Below are positions 50,891 to 64,000 of a stretch of DNA of 64,000 nt, one piece after another (within the stretch, counting starts at the first letter, position 1; each line of letters starts with the position of its first letter). Where the stretch lies: the NCBI GenBank assembly GCA_008638375.1, contig CM018051.1:7989387-8053386 (forward strand). Reading direction: 5' to 3'. Made by a program: the position numbers and the translations under genes. The stretch comes from Nyssa sinensis (lineage: Eukaryota > Streptophyta > Magnoliopsida > Cornales > Nyssaceae). The notes below the pieces were generated by a model, which saw only the letters and a program-made list of their open reading frames with translations, ran no database searches and was not told the origin of the DNA.

Positions 50891-53800
50891 GAAATAATGC
50901 TTCATATCAAGGATATATTAGTCATTTTAAGTAGACAGGAGGGAACATCTTGCCATATGCGTTCATGTCCATTGGTTTATCTCCCTACCCAATTACTTAT
51001 TCTGGTTGAGACGCTAATATAAATTTGCAAGCAACCAAACAGACCTTTACAGTTTACTAAAGACTAACACTAACAGAGCCTTGGGTCGCTCACCTTCCAT
51101 GGGACCCACTATCGACTGCACAGTGGGTCCACTCCTCTCTGTATTTGAGTGAGAAATATTAATTAGTTTAACATTTTTTTAAAAATTTTTTTTGTTAATT
51201 TTAAGGAAAAATGTCTAATTGACAGGAAGTGAACAAATGTACCAGAATGGGATGAAAATTAATATCATCAAAATTAGTCTTATGAAATGAACAGTCGTAA
51301 TTCTCTCATTCTTCATCTCAAAATCAAGACACACCGACCAAAGCACTATTCGAGCGACAAATCACTCCGATAGCCAAGTCAACAAATTGGAAAAGGAAAA
51401 GGAAAAGATAAAAGAGAAAGGACTTAGAATTCAATGGAACTTGCAAACTGTATAACTTGGTCATTCATTTATAACAATTAACTATTGAAAACTCTTTTAA
51501 AATAAGTATTTACAAGATTAGGTCCAAACTAAAACAAGTACAAGATCATGTTCGGATCAATGTGTAAGAAAATCAAAAGAGAGATTCACAAGTGACTGCT
51601 GAGGATATTGTAATCTTAACCTCGCGAATTGATAGTACTTGGGAGTTCTAGACATCTCGCAGTGGGTCTAGTCTCAACTGCATCTCTTGTTGTGGGCACG
51701 ATGCTTGATGAGGCAGAGAATAACAAATTTTGTATCTTCATTCAGCTTTCACTGCAACCTTCCTTGTTAGTTTATGTCAGTCTTCTTTGGGTCTGTTAAG
51801 GTTTTAAATTCTGCTCATTTCAAACTTCTAGTGTTGTCATTATTTTTGGTTCATAAGAAAACATGATGAAGATTGATTTCAATGTTGTTGGAAATAAATT
51901 CAGAGAAAAATATTTTGGGAAACCCATTGACAGTTGGACATAACTTAAAGTTCTAGTCATGAAACGAATTTTTTTTATTTTTTTTTAATTTTTTGTGTTG
52001 TATTCTTAACCCTGTGATGAATTGATAGACTCCAAAATAGAATGTAGCGGTGACCGAGATGCGCATATTAAGACTATGTCCGATTGACTTACTGATTTAA
52101 ATTTTTTTGTAAGCAATTAGCGGACAAAGAGATCTTAATGGCTCGAAAATACTACATTGATTCGAGATTTGCAATTCCACCTTTTTCTAAACATTCTTGT
52201 TTGAATGAGAGCTATATTGATTTTTGTGAATTTGAGAATTTTTACTTTTGTTCAAATCTATTTTTTCTATTCAATGGGATCCTATTGAAATTAATTTATA
52301 TTTCCTTGCAATTTTCAACTTAAACTCAATCAAGACTCAAAACAAAGCAAGAAGATAATGAAATTTCACTGTTTATGAAACACTAAATTTTTACTATATC
52401 TAAATAGCTGAATTGCCCTTTAGGATATTGAAATTTCACTATCTATCAAGCATAAACTACTTGGTAGACCTTTACAACAAAAAGAGTAAATTTTAAAAAA
52501 TAGTGAAATTTCACTATCAAAATAGCATTTTTTTTTTCATATACAATCTAAATACTATTTTTTTTCATCTACAATCTAATTATTGTTTGATAGATATCGA
52601 TTTTTAAAATCCAAATATATAAATTTTATAAAAACAGACTTATATATTGTAAGTTATTAAATTTTAAAAATTGAAAAGAAAAATTGAAAACATCTCCCTT
52701 AATTCACGAGAAGCCTCTTACACACATGCTTTCTATACATGGAGGGGTATTTTTGTCACAAAATAAGTGGGAGACTTTTGGGGTTAAAGAGCTTGGGCTT
52801 GTACCCGGTCTTAATTACCATCTTATGTAGATTGCGTTAACTAAATGTCTCTATTTATAATTGAATAGAAAAGAATAATTGTAATAACTTTCCCTTCTTC
52901 GACAAAAAAGGGAAATAGATTCTATCATGATATTTTGAATCAGATGTCCGCAATGTGATTTAAAAAAAAAAAAAAAACAATAATCTCATGCCCAATTTAA
53001 CAATAGAAAATATAACGCAACAATATAAATATATATATATATATATATACATACACACACACACGTGTATATTCAATGTATGAAGAGGTGCCTTAGACAT
53101 CCAAGGAAGGATTAAAGCAACACGAGCTCTCACGCTTGGTAAAGGCAAAAGCTCAATTAGGTGGCCACTACAAATGTTTCTCAGAAACAAGCCTTTCGAG
53201 TTTTCATCACTAACACAAAAAACAAAACACAAAAACATCAAAGTCATCACTCTTATAAACCCTAAAAGGCGCACAATCATTGGTTCCATCAAATACTCCA
53301 ACAAAGGATGTGTCAATAGTAAATGGAGATTGTTGCTTCTCACAATTAGATGTAGTTGATGACGATGGTGCCTTCTCTTCGACACCCAGATGCAATCAAC
53401 AACAAGACGTTACGGACTGCAAAACGACAATGACACAGTTGGCCATCAAGGAAGAAGGAAATTGTGCCACGATGATGCTGTGATCTCCCATGGCTTCTTG
53501 CTTCGAAGCTAGGTTTGGGCAAGTAAGAGAGAGGACGAGGGACGGGAAGAAATTAGAGAGGAGAGGGGAAATTTAGACATTGTGAACTTAGATAATTTAA
53601 AATCTCATAAACTTTCGAGGTTACAATGTTTTTCTTTGCACCTGAATTTGTAGATACTCATTTTGAAGAACTTTCTAATAATTAACTCTATTGTTAATTA
53701 AACATGTTAAGTCGTGTTGAATAGACTAACATGAATAAAATTCAAATATGGCCTATTTATTAATCGTGTTAAACGTGTTGACCTGTTTATGACACAAACT

Positions 53801-56800
53801 TATTTATTTCCGATTCCAAATCTACTAAATCTTTATCGTACCGTCGTGCCGTCCTAATTCTAACCTGTACAAATTACTAATGTCTTTTTTACATCATTGA
53901 ATTTTGTGCATTTAACTATTCATACATTTCACCTGAGGTTCCAATCTTGCAAGTGTCACTAGCACTCCTTTTTCTTTAACAGCATGCCTCCTATATTTTA
54001 GTATAACCTTTTCATTTATTCTTGGATAGCTTCCTTTTGTGACCCCTTCCATTGCTTGCACATGCACCCAAGTTTTCTACTAGTGTGATCATTCCAAAGC
54101 ACTTTTGTTTTGTAAATTAAAAAGATTAAAAAAAGAGAGAGAGACAGAATGGAAAGGAAAAGGATTCTCATATATCTATATCTATAGGGAGAGAGACTTG
54201 ACACTTCTCACTGTTTTTGTTTTTGCTGAGGAGAAGAAACCAGAGAAAAGAGAAAAAGGAGAGAAACAAAGTTCACCTAAGTTCCCACTTCAAATCACTC
54301 TTGATTGTAGTATTTGTAGGCTTGGATAAAATATCTCTCTGTTTTTGTTTTCTTTTGCTTTGATAGCCTTTTCAAAAGAAGGAATCAAAGTATCAAACTA
54401 TGAAATACATGAAATCTACCAATATTTTTCCCTTTTTTTATTTTATTTTATAGAGAGAGAGAGAGAGAAAACAAGTGATTTTGTCTTGTGTTTAGTTTGT
54501 CCTACTCTTCTTTTGTCCTCTTCCATTACCATTGACTTCTCTTCTTATGCCCTTTTTGTGTGTCACCCTCCCTTGGGCTGGCCTCCATTTGTATCATTTT
54601 CAAGTAGGTTCTTCTATTTACCTTTTTGAGGATGCTTTTTATGTTTATTTATTATAGAGTTCATGCACGCTGCCAAATATTTTTCACTCAAATTGGACTA
54701 TCACGTAATAATATATTCTTTCAATATCATTCTATCATGTATGTTATGGCATGCTAAAAAGAAAAAAGAGTGAGTCATTACATACATGACATGATATTAT
54801 TAAAAAAACGCACAATGAAAATAGTAGGCCAATCCCATTCAAAAAAATTTCGCTCGAGAGAGTTATCTTACTCGTGTGATCATATATATATATATATATA
54901 TATATATAATGAAAGATGGAGATAATTCCAAAATTTATGTTTTCTTTTCCTACCTTTACTCCCTCTCATTAACACTAGTGTTGAGACATTTATGCAAAGC
55001 CCTTTGAATGAATTAGAAAAAGGAAAGGAAAGGAAAATAAAAGATGCTAATATGTGGATTATTTTCAATTATCTTACACACTGTTTCTTGACTTTCATTA
55101 AACAATAGGAAGCCTTCATGGTGTTAGGGGTCTTCATGGATTTTAAAATAACTAGTGACTGAAGATAGTGTCTGGCTTAACTATATTGTATGTAAATTGG
55201 TCACATGCTTAGAGCCACAACTCCACTTGTTTTAGGGCCCATTTGGCCGCACATTTTTTGGCTAGAATTGCAGGTTGGAAACGAAATATTCACCCTACTC
55301 ATTATATTTCCATCCTCAAAATCATGTGTGGGCCCACCCTTTTCCCTTTCCTCTCGTTCAGGCCAAACACCCTCCGAACCTAACATTTCCGGGTTATCCC
55401 AAATGACCATTCATACCTTCCTTCCAAAGGAGAGATTATGAGCTTCAAGTCTCACTCTCTCGTTAGGAAGATGTGAGCATTTATTTCTACTCAATCATTA
55501 CTTAAAGTAAATTGTTTGCTCAAGATTCATATTTAAAAGATTCCTGCTATCGTTAATTATAGTCTTCAATTACTTTATAATATTGTAATATATGAATTGT
55601 AATACCATATCGTTTGTATAATTAATAAGAAAAAAAAATCAAAACCAAACCTTGAAGATGTGAACTAACTTATGCTTGGCTTCAAGTTTGTTTTTTTCTT
55701 TTCCTATTAAAAAAAAAAAAAAGAGATGGAACAAAATATTAGGTGGTCGGCAAAGGGACGTAAAGAGAGAGCAATTAGAAGGTGTCAATCAACTCAACTG
55801 ATAAAAATCAGTAGATGGTTTTCAAAATATTTTCCTTCTTTGGAAAAAAAGAATTCTCTTTACCCTTCAAAAAAAAAATAAAATGGAGATATAAACCCCA
55901 CAAAGAATGCATCCATATATGAAGCTCTTCTTCTCAATATTGACACCCCCAATCATTCTTGTGTCATCATCCCAAACAAATATCCCAAGCAAAGTTCACT
56001 AAAGCTTCTTTCTGAATCCTGAATCACAAATTATGAAAAAATTCATACAGCAATAAAACCTATCCTAGAATTGACATAAGAAAAAGAATAAAAAAATGAA
56101 GAGGATTAAAAAACTTAAGCAAGGTGAAGAGAGTTCTTTGGTAAATTACACTAGTTTCTCATTTCTGACAATTACAAAGACATCTCTCAAGATTTCTGAA
56201 ATTATATTGCATTCTCCTTATTTTTACTAACAAACTATACATATCTCCTCTCTTGTCTAATTTTTTTTTTCAAAATAACAAAAATACCCTCTCTTTTTTT
56301 TAACATTTCTTTAATTTTGACTAAATTTTTATAACTTTTTTTAAAAAAAATTTATTTTATATAAAAATAAATTTAAAATAAATAACTTATATTCAATTTT
56401 TGATCAAGAATGCTTTAATCAATGTTCATTGGAAAATAATTATACAAAATTTCTAAAAAAGTTACTACTTGAAAATCCCATTGTGTAGTTAAAAGCAATC
56501 AATGAAGGAAAATTTATTCTAAAAATTTGGTTACAGAAGTATTAATTTCTCACTAACATTTTTACTGCCAATTTTTTAAATTTTATTATTGATAAAAACT
56601 AATAAATAAGAAAAGATAAACCTACTAGGTAATTTTAAGATTTGAGAGCAAGAAAGAGAATTGCATTTTTTTTTTTTCGCAATAGGTAGGATAAGTTGTT
56701 TGGTTTCCATATTTTATTTATTTATGTCCTCTTTTTCCCCTTTATAGATGAAATAGCTATGGAGCTGACTAAATACCCAAGGCTCCTACCACTGCGAGAT

Positions 56801-57370
56801 CTGAGGAGGTTTAGAATCTTACCATTGTACCAAGACCCTCCCTCGTAAATGAAATAGCTATGAAAAAGGAAAATTATAAAACCAAACAGGGCTAAACACC
56901 ATGTATATACAATGAACACATATCACCAACAAGAAGTGTAATAGTCATCAGAATTTCTGGGTGACGGCAGAATTTACAATTATTGTCTTACCCTCATCAA
57001 CTAAATTCTGAGGTAACATTTTTGCAGTATGTGCAGTTGTCTCCTCTCTAAAATAGGTTCTTGATAAATGCAAGTGTGAAATCCAGTGAAGAAAGGAACT
57101 AAAAAGGATGCAATATATGTTGCAGGTTTTTATTCATCATTATTTCTGATTCAGAAATGGTTTATAGAGAGGAGTTTTGCCTTGTACATAAAAAGCAGTT
57201 TTCGCAACCTGGCTCTGATAGTAAACAGAGACTATACAACTCCCATTGGTACTCAGATTGATACAACAGTTTGTACACATGAGCATGTGCATATAAACAC
57301 ACGTGCCCACACAAGAAAGAGATCGAAACAAACATGAGGGGGGATGAAGAGAGAGAGAGAGAGAGAGAGA
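50891..57370. other. Intergenic between CXE15 copy 3 and DLD
   Basis: No gene recognised. It contains (TA)n/(CA)n at 53029-53063, (TA)n at 54880-54908, a dispersed-repeat copy at 56145-56480, and a (GA)n run at 57350-57370 beside the DLD stop codon. A stretch at 53090-53520 is less AT-rich, but its frames are broken and match nothing I know. Confidence 0.5.
56145..56480. repeat. Copy of dispersed AT-rich repeat family
   Basis: Begins GGTAAATTACACTAGTTTCT and carries TTTCAAAATAACAAAAATAC, as in the other copies. Confidence 0.55.
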
Positions 57371-60300
57371 TCAGAAACAAACATGAGGAGGGATGAGCTT
57401 TCCTGGATTCATAATGTTGTTGGGATCTAAAGCTGCTTTTATTCTTTTCATTGTCACCAAAGCCTCTATTCCAAGTTCTTCTTCAAGGTACTGGAAACAC
57501 AGAGGATAACATCAGATAATTTTTCATGTTGGAACAGTAAAGAAGGAACTCAATTATAACAGAATAGCACCATTCAAGCAAGCAGAGCAACTAATTTTAA
57601 TTTCTTGGTCCCCAGGTGTCTAACTTCAGTTGTCATAGATACAACAATGCATGACATGTAGAATGTCAACGCACATAGAATATACACTGCAACTTTAGCT
57701 GTCTATGTTAAGAATAACTCTTAAGCATCTCTGGCTACACCTAGTCAGATGATGTCAATGTCATTTAATCTCAAGTTCATCATTTCATGTTGTCGATCTG
57801 TTAGGCCAGTGCCGTCACATGATAATTGTATTTAGATAGATGGTCCAAAATGGCCATGGTGATGCTGAGTTTCTGTCAACACATTCGGATTGAGGGGATG
57901 CCAATCTGAATATTCGACATGAAATTGTGCATAGTTAGTTTGACAATATAAGACTACAATACCTTCATTTTCCCAGTACCAACACCGTGTTCTCCTGTAC
58001 ATGTTCCTGCTCAGTCATAAAATCACAGAAAACAAAGCTATTTTAGTGCTGTTATAGAGGACTTAGCACCCTCTGAAATTTAGTACAATATTGTAGAACA
58101 AAATGCCAAAGGTTTAGAAAATTCCAACTTGAAAAAAAAAAACAGTTACAACTCAAACCACTGATTTTTTATAATACAATTAATATAACAACTAACAAGG
58201 GAACTCCAATTTTGATGTTTAGATAACGTTAAACAATGATGATGATGTCAGTAATGAAATAATTATAATATGCACTCATTTAGATAAATCCAATCAGGAA
58301 AATTCTAGTTTTAACTAGATTCCCCTTTTTTTTCCAAAAATAAAAATAAAAAAATCAAGTGGTATAGTTAACCAATCTTGGTACCTCACCCTACTCCTTC
58401 ATGTGGCAGTTAGGTTTTTGGAGACAAATCATACCAAGATGCAAAGTACAAGGAAATATTTATACTAATAAATAAGTTAGTGCTTTGGGTGTTCTCTACT
58501 ATTAGCCGAGCTTAAGTGTATTTTATCATTTTAGGTTTGGGGTGCTAATTCAGTATAACTGAGCCTATATTAGGCGTTTTGGGTCTTTTGTATCTAAAAT
58601 TGTATTTTTGGGGGTGTTGGAGGAAATTATCCTGTATTTTTGGTGTTTATGTGCAAAGTCCTGTGTTACCTTTTCTTAGAAGCCTCGGGTTTATAACTTA
58701 TTATAAAAAGAGAGGTATGCATTCAAAGTAGTTTTGGAGAGAAATATTTCAGATTAGAATTGTAGGCTTGCATCGAGGGTTTTGAAGCATTAGAGGCTTG
58801 GGTTTTGAGGATCCAACCTTGTGGTGCCTTCCGATCCCCCTATTGCTACCAGCCCTAGATACATCAGCAGATGCAGGGGGTACAAAGGGGGGGCCAATGA
58901 ACCCCCCCCCCAAAAAAAAAAAAAAGAAAAAAGATGGATATTGTATTTTTTACAAAATAGGACTTGGCCCCCCAAAAATTTGAATATTGTATATTTTACC
59001 ACTAATTTTGTTAGAACTTTTAAACAAAATAAGACTTAACCCCCTCAAATTCTTTTACTGTAGCTCCCTAAATTTTCATACCTACAATTTGGCCCCCCCT
59101 ACCTAAAATTTCTAGATCCGCCACTACCTAGAAAATGCTAGATTTCAGGTATTTTCCTCGTATCTAAAGAAATACTTGTTTTTCCTCATTATTAGTATCA
59201 ACTACTGTTATTAGTAATTAGTTGGAATTTTCATTTTCCTTGCTGTTCAGAGATTACCAGCATTTTATTATCAGTAAAATCTCTGTTTTCGGTTCTTATT
59301 TTCATCACCCATAGTGCTAGATTGAAGCCAGGCTAACCAAGGCCCAATGGCCCCAACCACAGTGAGTAGTGGGGCAGCTTGGTCTAGTGCAACCTGAGTA
59401 CTGAAATAACCTGAAGCAAATAGAAACGACAAAGAGAGAAATTCTATGGGAATATAGAGCAAGGAGAAACACTCTATTCTAACAAATAATAGCAGCAAAC
59501 ACAAATTACAAAGAAATAGACCTCATAGCGGTAGATGGAAAATAGCAATAAAGAGTTGAAGTTAATACAAAAAATTGCATATAAACCCATTTACACCCTA
59601 CCCAATGCTCAGACACTGTTCCTATACAACCATTAGCATTCTTTCCCAACTAGTTTTAGGTTCCTCAGTTCTCATGGTGTTTTTCTTGTTTTATTTACTA
59701 ACTTCTTGTTTCCTAACTTTTTCACATGTAATGAGCTGTTCTGCATGATTCTAGAGACACTGATTTTCTCACATTTTAATCAGTAGAAGTTTTCCTTTAA
59801 AGTACTTTCTGCATGTTGTACTAAAGTTGATAATCAATTAATTTCTTGTTTGGTGGTTATGCCTGGTTTAGTACTAACCCCAACTATATTAACATAAAAT
59901 CTAGAACTCTTGTAGTAACCCTAGAACTGCAGTCACTACACTATATGAAAATCATGTTATTGCAATAAGCTTACAGTAAGCATATTTATTTCAACTGTGG
60001 GAGAATTCTAAGAAACCATTTAAGTTCTTCAAATAATGTTTTTTTTTTTTATCAGTAATAGAAACTTGAATATAACTAAGGGGCCCGAGATGGGCAAACC
60101 CGAAATACAAAAGGAAGGGATCAACACAAGATTGTTCTTCAAATAATGCATTGACAGATTGCCTTACTCGTGAACACTATTATTATAGATTTATAGTAGT
60201 TATATTATTGTAAAAATAATCTCTTTCACATTTCTCAGTACATCAAATAGAAATATCTTACTTTCTAAAATATGGACATTTATAAGTTATAACAACTTGA

Positions 60301-60854
60301 TTGATTTTCCACGAGGCTTTGGATTTCTGACTGAAATGAAACCAAATGTAAACTGATGGCTTTTTATTGTTTTGAAAGAAATACATAAATGGAAATGAAT
60401 CACAATGATTCATCATAAGGAAAAACCATTGTTCTTAACGTTCTCCAATATAGAGTCGGTAGACTCAATACCTTCCATTGATAAGGCAGAATGCACCATC
60501 AAGTGGTTTAATCTCTCAGCTTCTCGCCGTTGTTCTTCCTGATTGGGATCAAATAGAATGATTGTGTGGAAGTTCCCATCACCAGCATGAGCAATAACTG
60601 TGCTGTTATAAAACACCAGAAAAGGAATATGCATTATCAACATTTGATTCATAGAGTTCAAAATTAGTAAGTGAATTCCAATATACTGTAAATCCAAGCT
60701 CATAAAGGAAAATGATATGCTTGAGAATAAACTTCATCTCCTAGAAGTATGCAGCTGATTCAGAACAAACATACCACACCAATGGTGATGCATCCAACTC
60801 TTGTTTCGATCTAGATATTAATTCAGCTAGATGTGATAGAGGAACGCATACATC
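57371..60854 (-). CDS. DLD: D-lactate dehydrogenase (cytochrome), mitochondrial; last four exons
   Basis: Four 3' exons on the minus strand: 60854-60775, 60602-60472, 58006-57963 and 57490-57371. Boundaries are GT..AG and phases join (0, 2, 1, 0). They encode about 124 C-terminal residues: DVCVPLSHLAELISRSKQ, then HAGDGNFHTIILFDP and EAERLNHLMVHSALSMEG, then TCTGEHGVGTGKMK, ending NIMNPGKLIPPHVCF. HAGDGNFH and GEHGVG are hallmarks of the FAD-linked oxidase C-terminal domain, contributing substrate/metal-binding histidines. The enzyme oxidises D-lactate to pyruvate in mitochondria, passing electrons to cytochrome c, and completes methylglyoxal detoxification. The N-terminal FAD-binding part and transit peptide lie beyond 64000; the next exon upstream is not seen in 60855-64000. 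Exons look intact. Confidence 0.95.
58880..59128. mobile_element. hAT-like fragment in a DLD intron
   Basis: Contains GGGGGGGCCAATG and CTTGGCCCCCCAAAAATTTG and ends TTTCTAGATCCGCCACTAC, the inverse of a GTGGCGGATCTAGAAA terminus. The left end is poorly defined. Confidence 0.45.
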
Positions 60855-61056
60855 CTGCAAGAAAAAAGAAATATGTGAAACATCCCAAGTAAAATAAGGG
60901 AGCAAAGACAGTTCAATACAGGGGTTTCATAACAACTCCATGTTAATAGTAGAACAACTTAAATTGATTAATAGCAATCAAAAAATCTAGATGAAAAGTG
61001 GCCGGAACCTTTTAACAGTTGAGACATGAACCAATCCGGCAATATCATTTAAATAC

Positions 61057-61090
<34 letters not shown>

Positions 61091-64000
61091 TCGAAAGGTG
61101 TTGAATGACAAAATTGGATTCATACAGCAAACCACAGATGGTGTTTTTTTTATAAATTAAATCCAACCCCAAAGAGTTAGAACAAGACTTTGTTGAATTG
61201 AGTTATTAATTGTGACAAATGTATTAAAGCGCAAAAATGTAATTTACCAACCATTTGGATACTTTCTTAAGAAGTTGGAGGTAGCAGCAACTTAGGACAA
61301 GAGGGGAAAAGGAAGATTAAAATGGTTTAGCCATATTAAACTTGCCTCCACTTATAATAAGTAAAGAATATTTTTAACCTTCTACAACCAAAAAGTAAAC
61401 AAAAAGTTCAGATGGTCAATATCTTTTCTAATAATATTTCTAACATTCATTAGTAAGGTGTCTCATTTCTAATGTGTTTACTCTAAGGCAAAAAAGGGAA
61501 AAAAACATTCTTTGAATAAATTAATTATCGACTTAAATGTTTGTGAGATAGGCAACTCACTTGTACAATTGACCCTCCAATAATTATTATTCAAATAACT
61601 AATAATTCTAATAATTGATGCTTTTTGGAGGAGCAAACTTAGTTAAGTAATTTATTACTTAGTATAATCATTTGATATAAAAATATTTAACAATGTTTTT
61701 GAAAAAAACTGCATTATATTATTAATTTAAAAAGTACACAGAAATAAAAACACTAATAGAGAATGAAATTAATAATATTCTCACTTATGTTTTCTATTTA
61801 ATATCATTATATTCTTTTGTTGATGTGCCCCATTGGTGATTTACATATATAATATATTATCCTAGTTATCAGAAGAAGGATCATAAGCATTGTATAATAA
61901 CAAATAAAGAACATAAAATGAACTGAAGTAATAAAGAATAGATTAAAATTTTTTACATAACTATTTAAAACTCATACACTACGGTGAGCGGCTCATTGAT
62001 GAATTATGGGCACATAGATGTAATATGCATGAGAGGCTCTTTGTAGCATCCTCTTTAATAACATTGAAATGTGGCTCATTTTTGTAGTTCCTTTCAGCAA
62101 ACACTGTGGTGTAACAACCCGCCCCCCCCCTCCTATTTTTATGTATACATTAAATTATTAATTGTAGGGGGACCTTTGAATCATGAGTTCAAAGCTTATG
62201 CTATTCCCGCTCCCCAACATCCACACAAAAGGAAGAAAAAAGGCAGTTATAATGGAGCCGTCATGGAAGAGTGATTCTTGAAGGAGATTTCTGGTGTAGG
62301 TTCTAATTTATCGCATATGAAGTTAATATATTTTTCCAGCCACCTATACAACAGGGTTTCCAACTTCCTTCATTAAGAAGTGTTCAACAGTAGTATCATT
62401 TCATGGTTTTACCTAGTTATATAGGCTTGACTCTTGAGAGAGTGCCGAAATGTTTCTCTACAGTAGATTTAGAATATCCGAGTTCTGATATATGGGCTGT
62501 TTTGCCTCCTTTACTCAACTTTAAGATTTTTTAATTTTTTTTTTTTTTTTGTATTTTCCATCATTGAAGCATTAGGAAAGGCCCATAAGTTTATAAATTT
62601 GTGCTTGGTGAATTACGGAGTAGACATCCAACATACTACAACAAAACTTCATATAATGTTGCCAACATCTAAAATTGTGGCTGTTAAAATTTTCCAGCTT
62701 GCAAGAACTTGACTCATCATATGCCATTTTTTAGTAGCTAATAAAAAATAAAGCATAACTCAATCAAAAAAATTTCAATTAGAACATGTTGATGGATGCC
62801 TAGCTTATTTAATGGCACCATAGTGTTTACAACCAGAATAGGTGTATATATTCTTCTTTTATGATAATAGATGTAATTTAACCAATCATGCAATCCATAA
62901 CACTAACCTAAAATTACTACCTATATTGCACTAAGAACACTAACCTGAATGCTAGTACTTCCACAAATTGACCTGCATTTCTTTAACTTCTCCATCTCTA
63001 TGGGTGGACATGGTAGGAGGAAGTAGAGAAGTTCGAGAGAAAAGTAGGAAAAGGAAAAATGAGGGAAGAATTAAATGGATTTGAGATTTGTGGTTATTTT
63101 GGCTAAATTAATTCTATCACCATAAGTTATTTAATTTTATTAGAAGTTTATTAATTGAAGTGGCTAACTTAGTTGTTTATCAGTTATCCAAAAAATGAAA
63201 TATCTCCTTAATTGAAGTGGCTAATGCTTATTCCAGTTAATGAAAATTATCACTTCAATATAATTGAAGTGGCTAACGTGTGGAGCAAAAAAAATATCAA
63301 AATTATTCGGGTTAAATTGAATTCTATCACCATAAGTTTTTTAGTTTTATTAACAGTCAACCCAAGTTTGAAGTGGCTACCTTAGTTATTTATCAAAAAA
63401 TAAAATATCTTCTTAATTGAAGTGGCTAATGTGTGGGCCCAAAAAAATAAAATAACAAGGTTATTAGAAGTCTTATTGATTGAAATATCTAACCAATGAA
63501 TTGAAAAAAACTAAATTAATCAAGTATGCATATTGATGTGTAAATAAGAAGTGGCTGGGAATTTTAACATCATAAGTTATTCAATTTAAATTGAATTCTA
63601 TCACCACAATTTTTTTTTTTTAATTTTATTTGAAGTCACTCCAAGTTATTACTCTCCCTAATTGAAGTAGCTAGCTTAGTTATTTATCAAAAAAATGAAA
63701 TATCTCCTTAATTGAAGTCGCTTGCTAATGTGTGGGGGCCAAAAAAAGTATCAAAAATGGTATTTTTGGAATGCACGAAAAAGTGTAAAACACTTATTCG
63801 CTTTGGTAGCTTTATATATAGTATAGATAGATAGATAATTTTTTGTTAAACCATAAGCCATGATGTCATTTTTCATTATAGATAATTTTTGTTAAGCCAT
63901 ATATATGCCATGATGTCATTTTTCATTATCTTTATTATTAATTATTGAGAGGTGACAATCAACAAAGTTTTGTGGAGACTGGAGTAACTAGCTGCCCATA
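60855..64000 (-). other. Intron of DLD, continuing beyond the window
   Basis: More than 3.1 kb with no further DLD exon recognised. It holds (TA)n at 61066-61091, a poly-C run near 62123 and a diverged tandem repeat at 63060-63760. Confidence 0.65.
63060..63760. repeat. Diverged 210-275-bp tandem repeat, three copies
   Basis: TTCTATCACCA recurs at 63112, 63322 and 63596. In each copy it is followed by TTAATTTTATT-like text, TTAGTTATTTATCAAAAAAT-like text, AAATATCTCCTTAATTGAAG and CTAATGTGTGGG. The short phrase AATTGAAGTGGCTAA appears at least four times. Confidence 0.75.

Noticed and set aside
53090..53520. Several overlapping frames on both strands that might mark a gene fragment
   Set aside because: No known domain, no consistent splice sites, and one frame begins in a poly-A and microsatellite stretch.
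58790..59039. Frames ending in poly-Pro/Lys
   Set aside because: They are caused by poly-C and poly-A runs inside a hAT-like fragment within a DLD intron.

Overview
This is nuclear DNA from a flowering plant, almost certainly a eudicot. It is AT-rich, has spliced genes with GT..AG introns, many long (TA)n/(CT)n/(CA)n microsatellites, LTR retrotransposons and non-autonomous DNA elements. The species cannot be named from the sequence. All recognised genes lie on the minus strand. Read right to left they are: the 3' part of a mitochondrial D-lactate dehydrogenase (DLD), a cluster of carboxylesterase-15-like genes (CXE15; two intact copies and one dead copy), a dead plant-mobile-domain gene, and a myosin-binding protein of the MYOB7 type. 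From memory, the Arabidopsis relatives At5g06560 (MYOB7), At5g06570 (CXE15) and At5g06580 (DLD) are adjacent, so this looks like conserved microsynteny with local amplification of the middle gene.

Layout. 1-5008: MYOB7-like gene, three exons, last exon cut by the left edge, with a fold-back element in intron 1. 5009-7650: its upstream region and AT-rich dispersed repeats. 7650-10227: PMD/MAIN-like pseudogene in which two tryptophan codons have become stops. 10228-14150: no gene seen. 14150-20580 and 21835-25640: two diverged copies of a segmental tandem duplication, each carrying a CXE15-like gene. The left gene is dead (solo-LTR insertion, two frameshifts, lost splice donor); the right gene is intact (325 aa). 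25860-29113: a hAT-like non-autonomous element followed by a 2.5-kb non-autonomous LTR retrotransposon with both LTRs and a target-site duplication (TSD). 32707-36097: a 3.4-kb solo LTR with TSD and internal tandem repeats. 36250-45070: AT-rich repeats, a SINE-like element and a 110-bp minisatellite. 45075-50749: third CXE15-like gene, intact (324 aa), with a 4.7-kb intron. 50750-57370: no gene seen. 57371-60854: last four exons of DLD. 60855-64000: part of a long DLD intron with a diverged tandem repeat.

Functions. CXE15 is a cytosolic alpha/beta-hydrolase reported in Arabidopsis to break down strigolactones, so copy number and the repeat-rich promoters here could bear on hormone turnover. 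DLD oxidises D-lactate from methylglyoxal detoxification in mitochondria. MYOB proteins recruit myosin XI to membranes. These three genes are neighbours by ancestry; nothing here suggests a shared pathway. I see no prokaryotic, CRISPR, rRNA or functional tRNA features.
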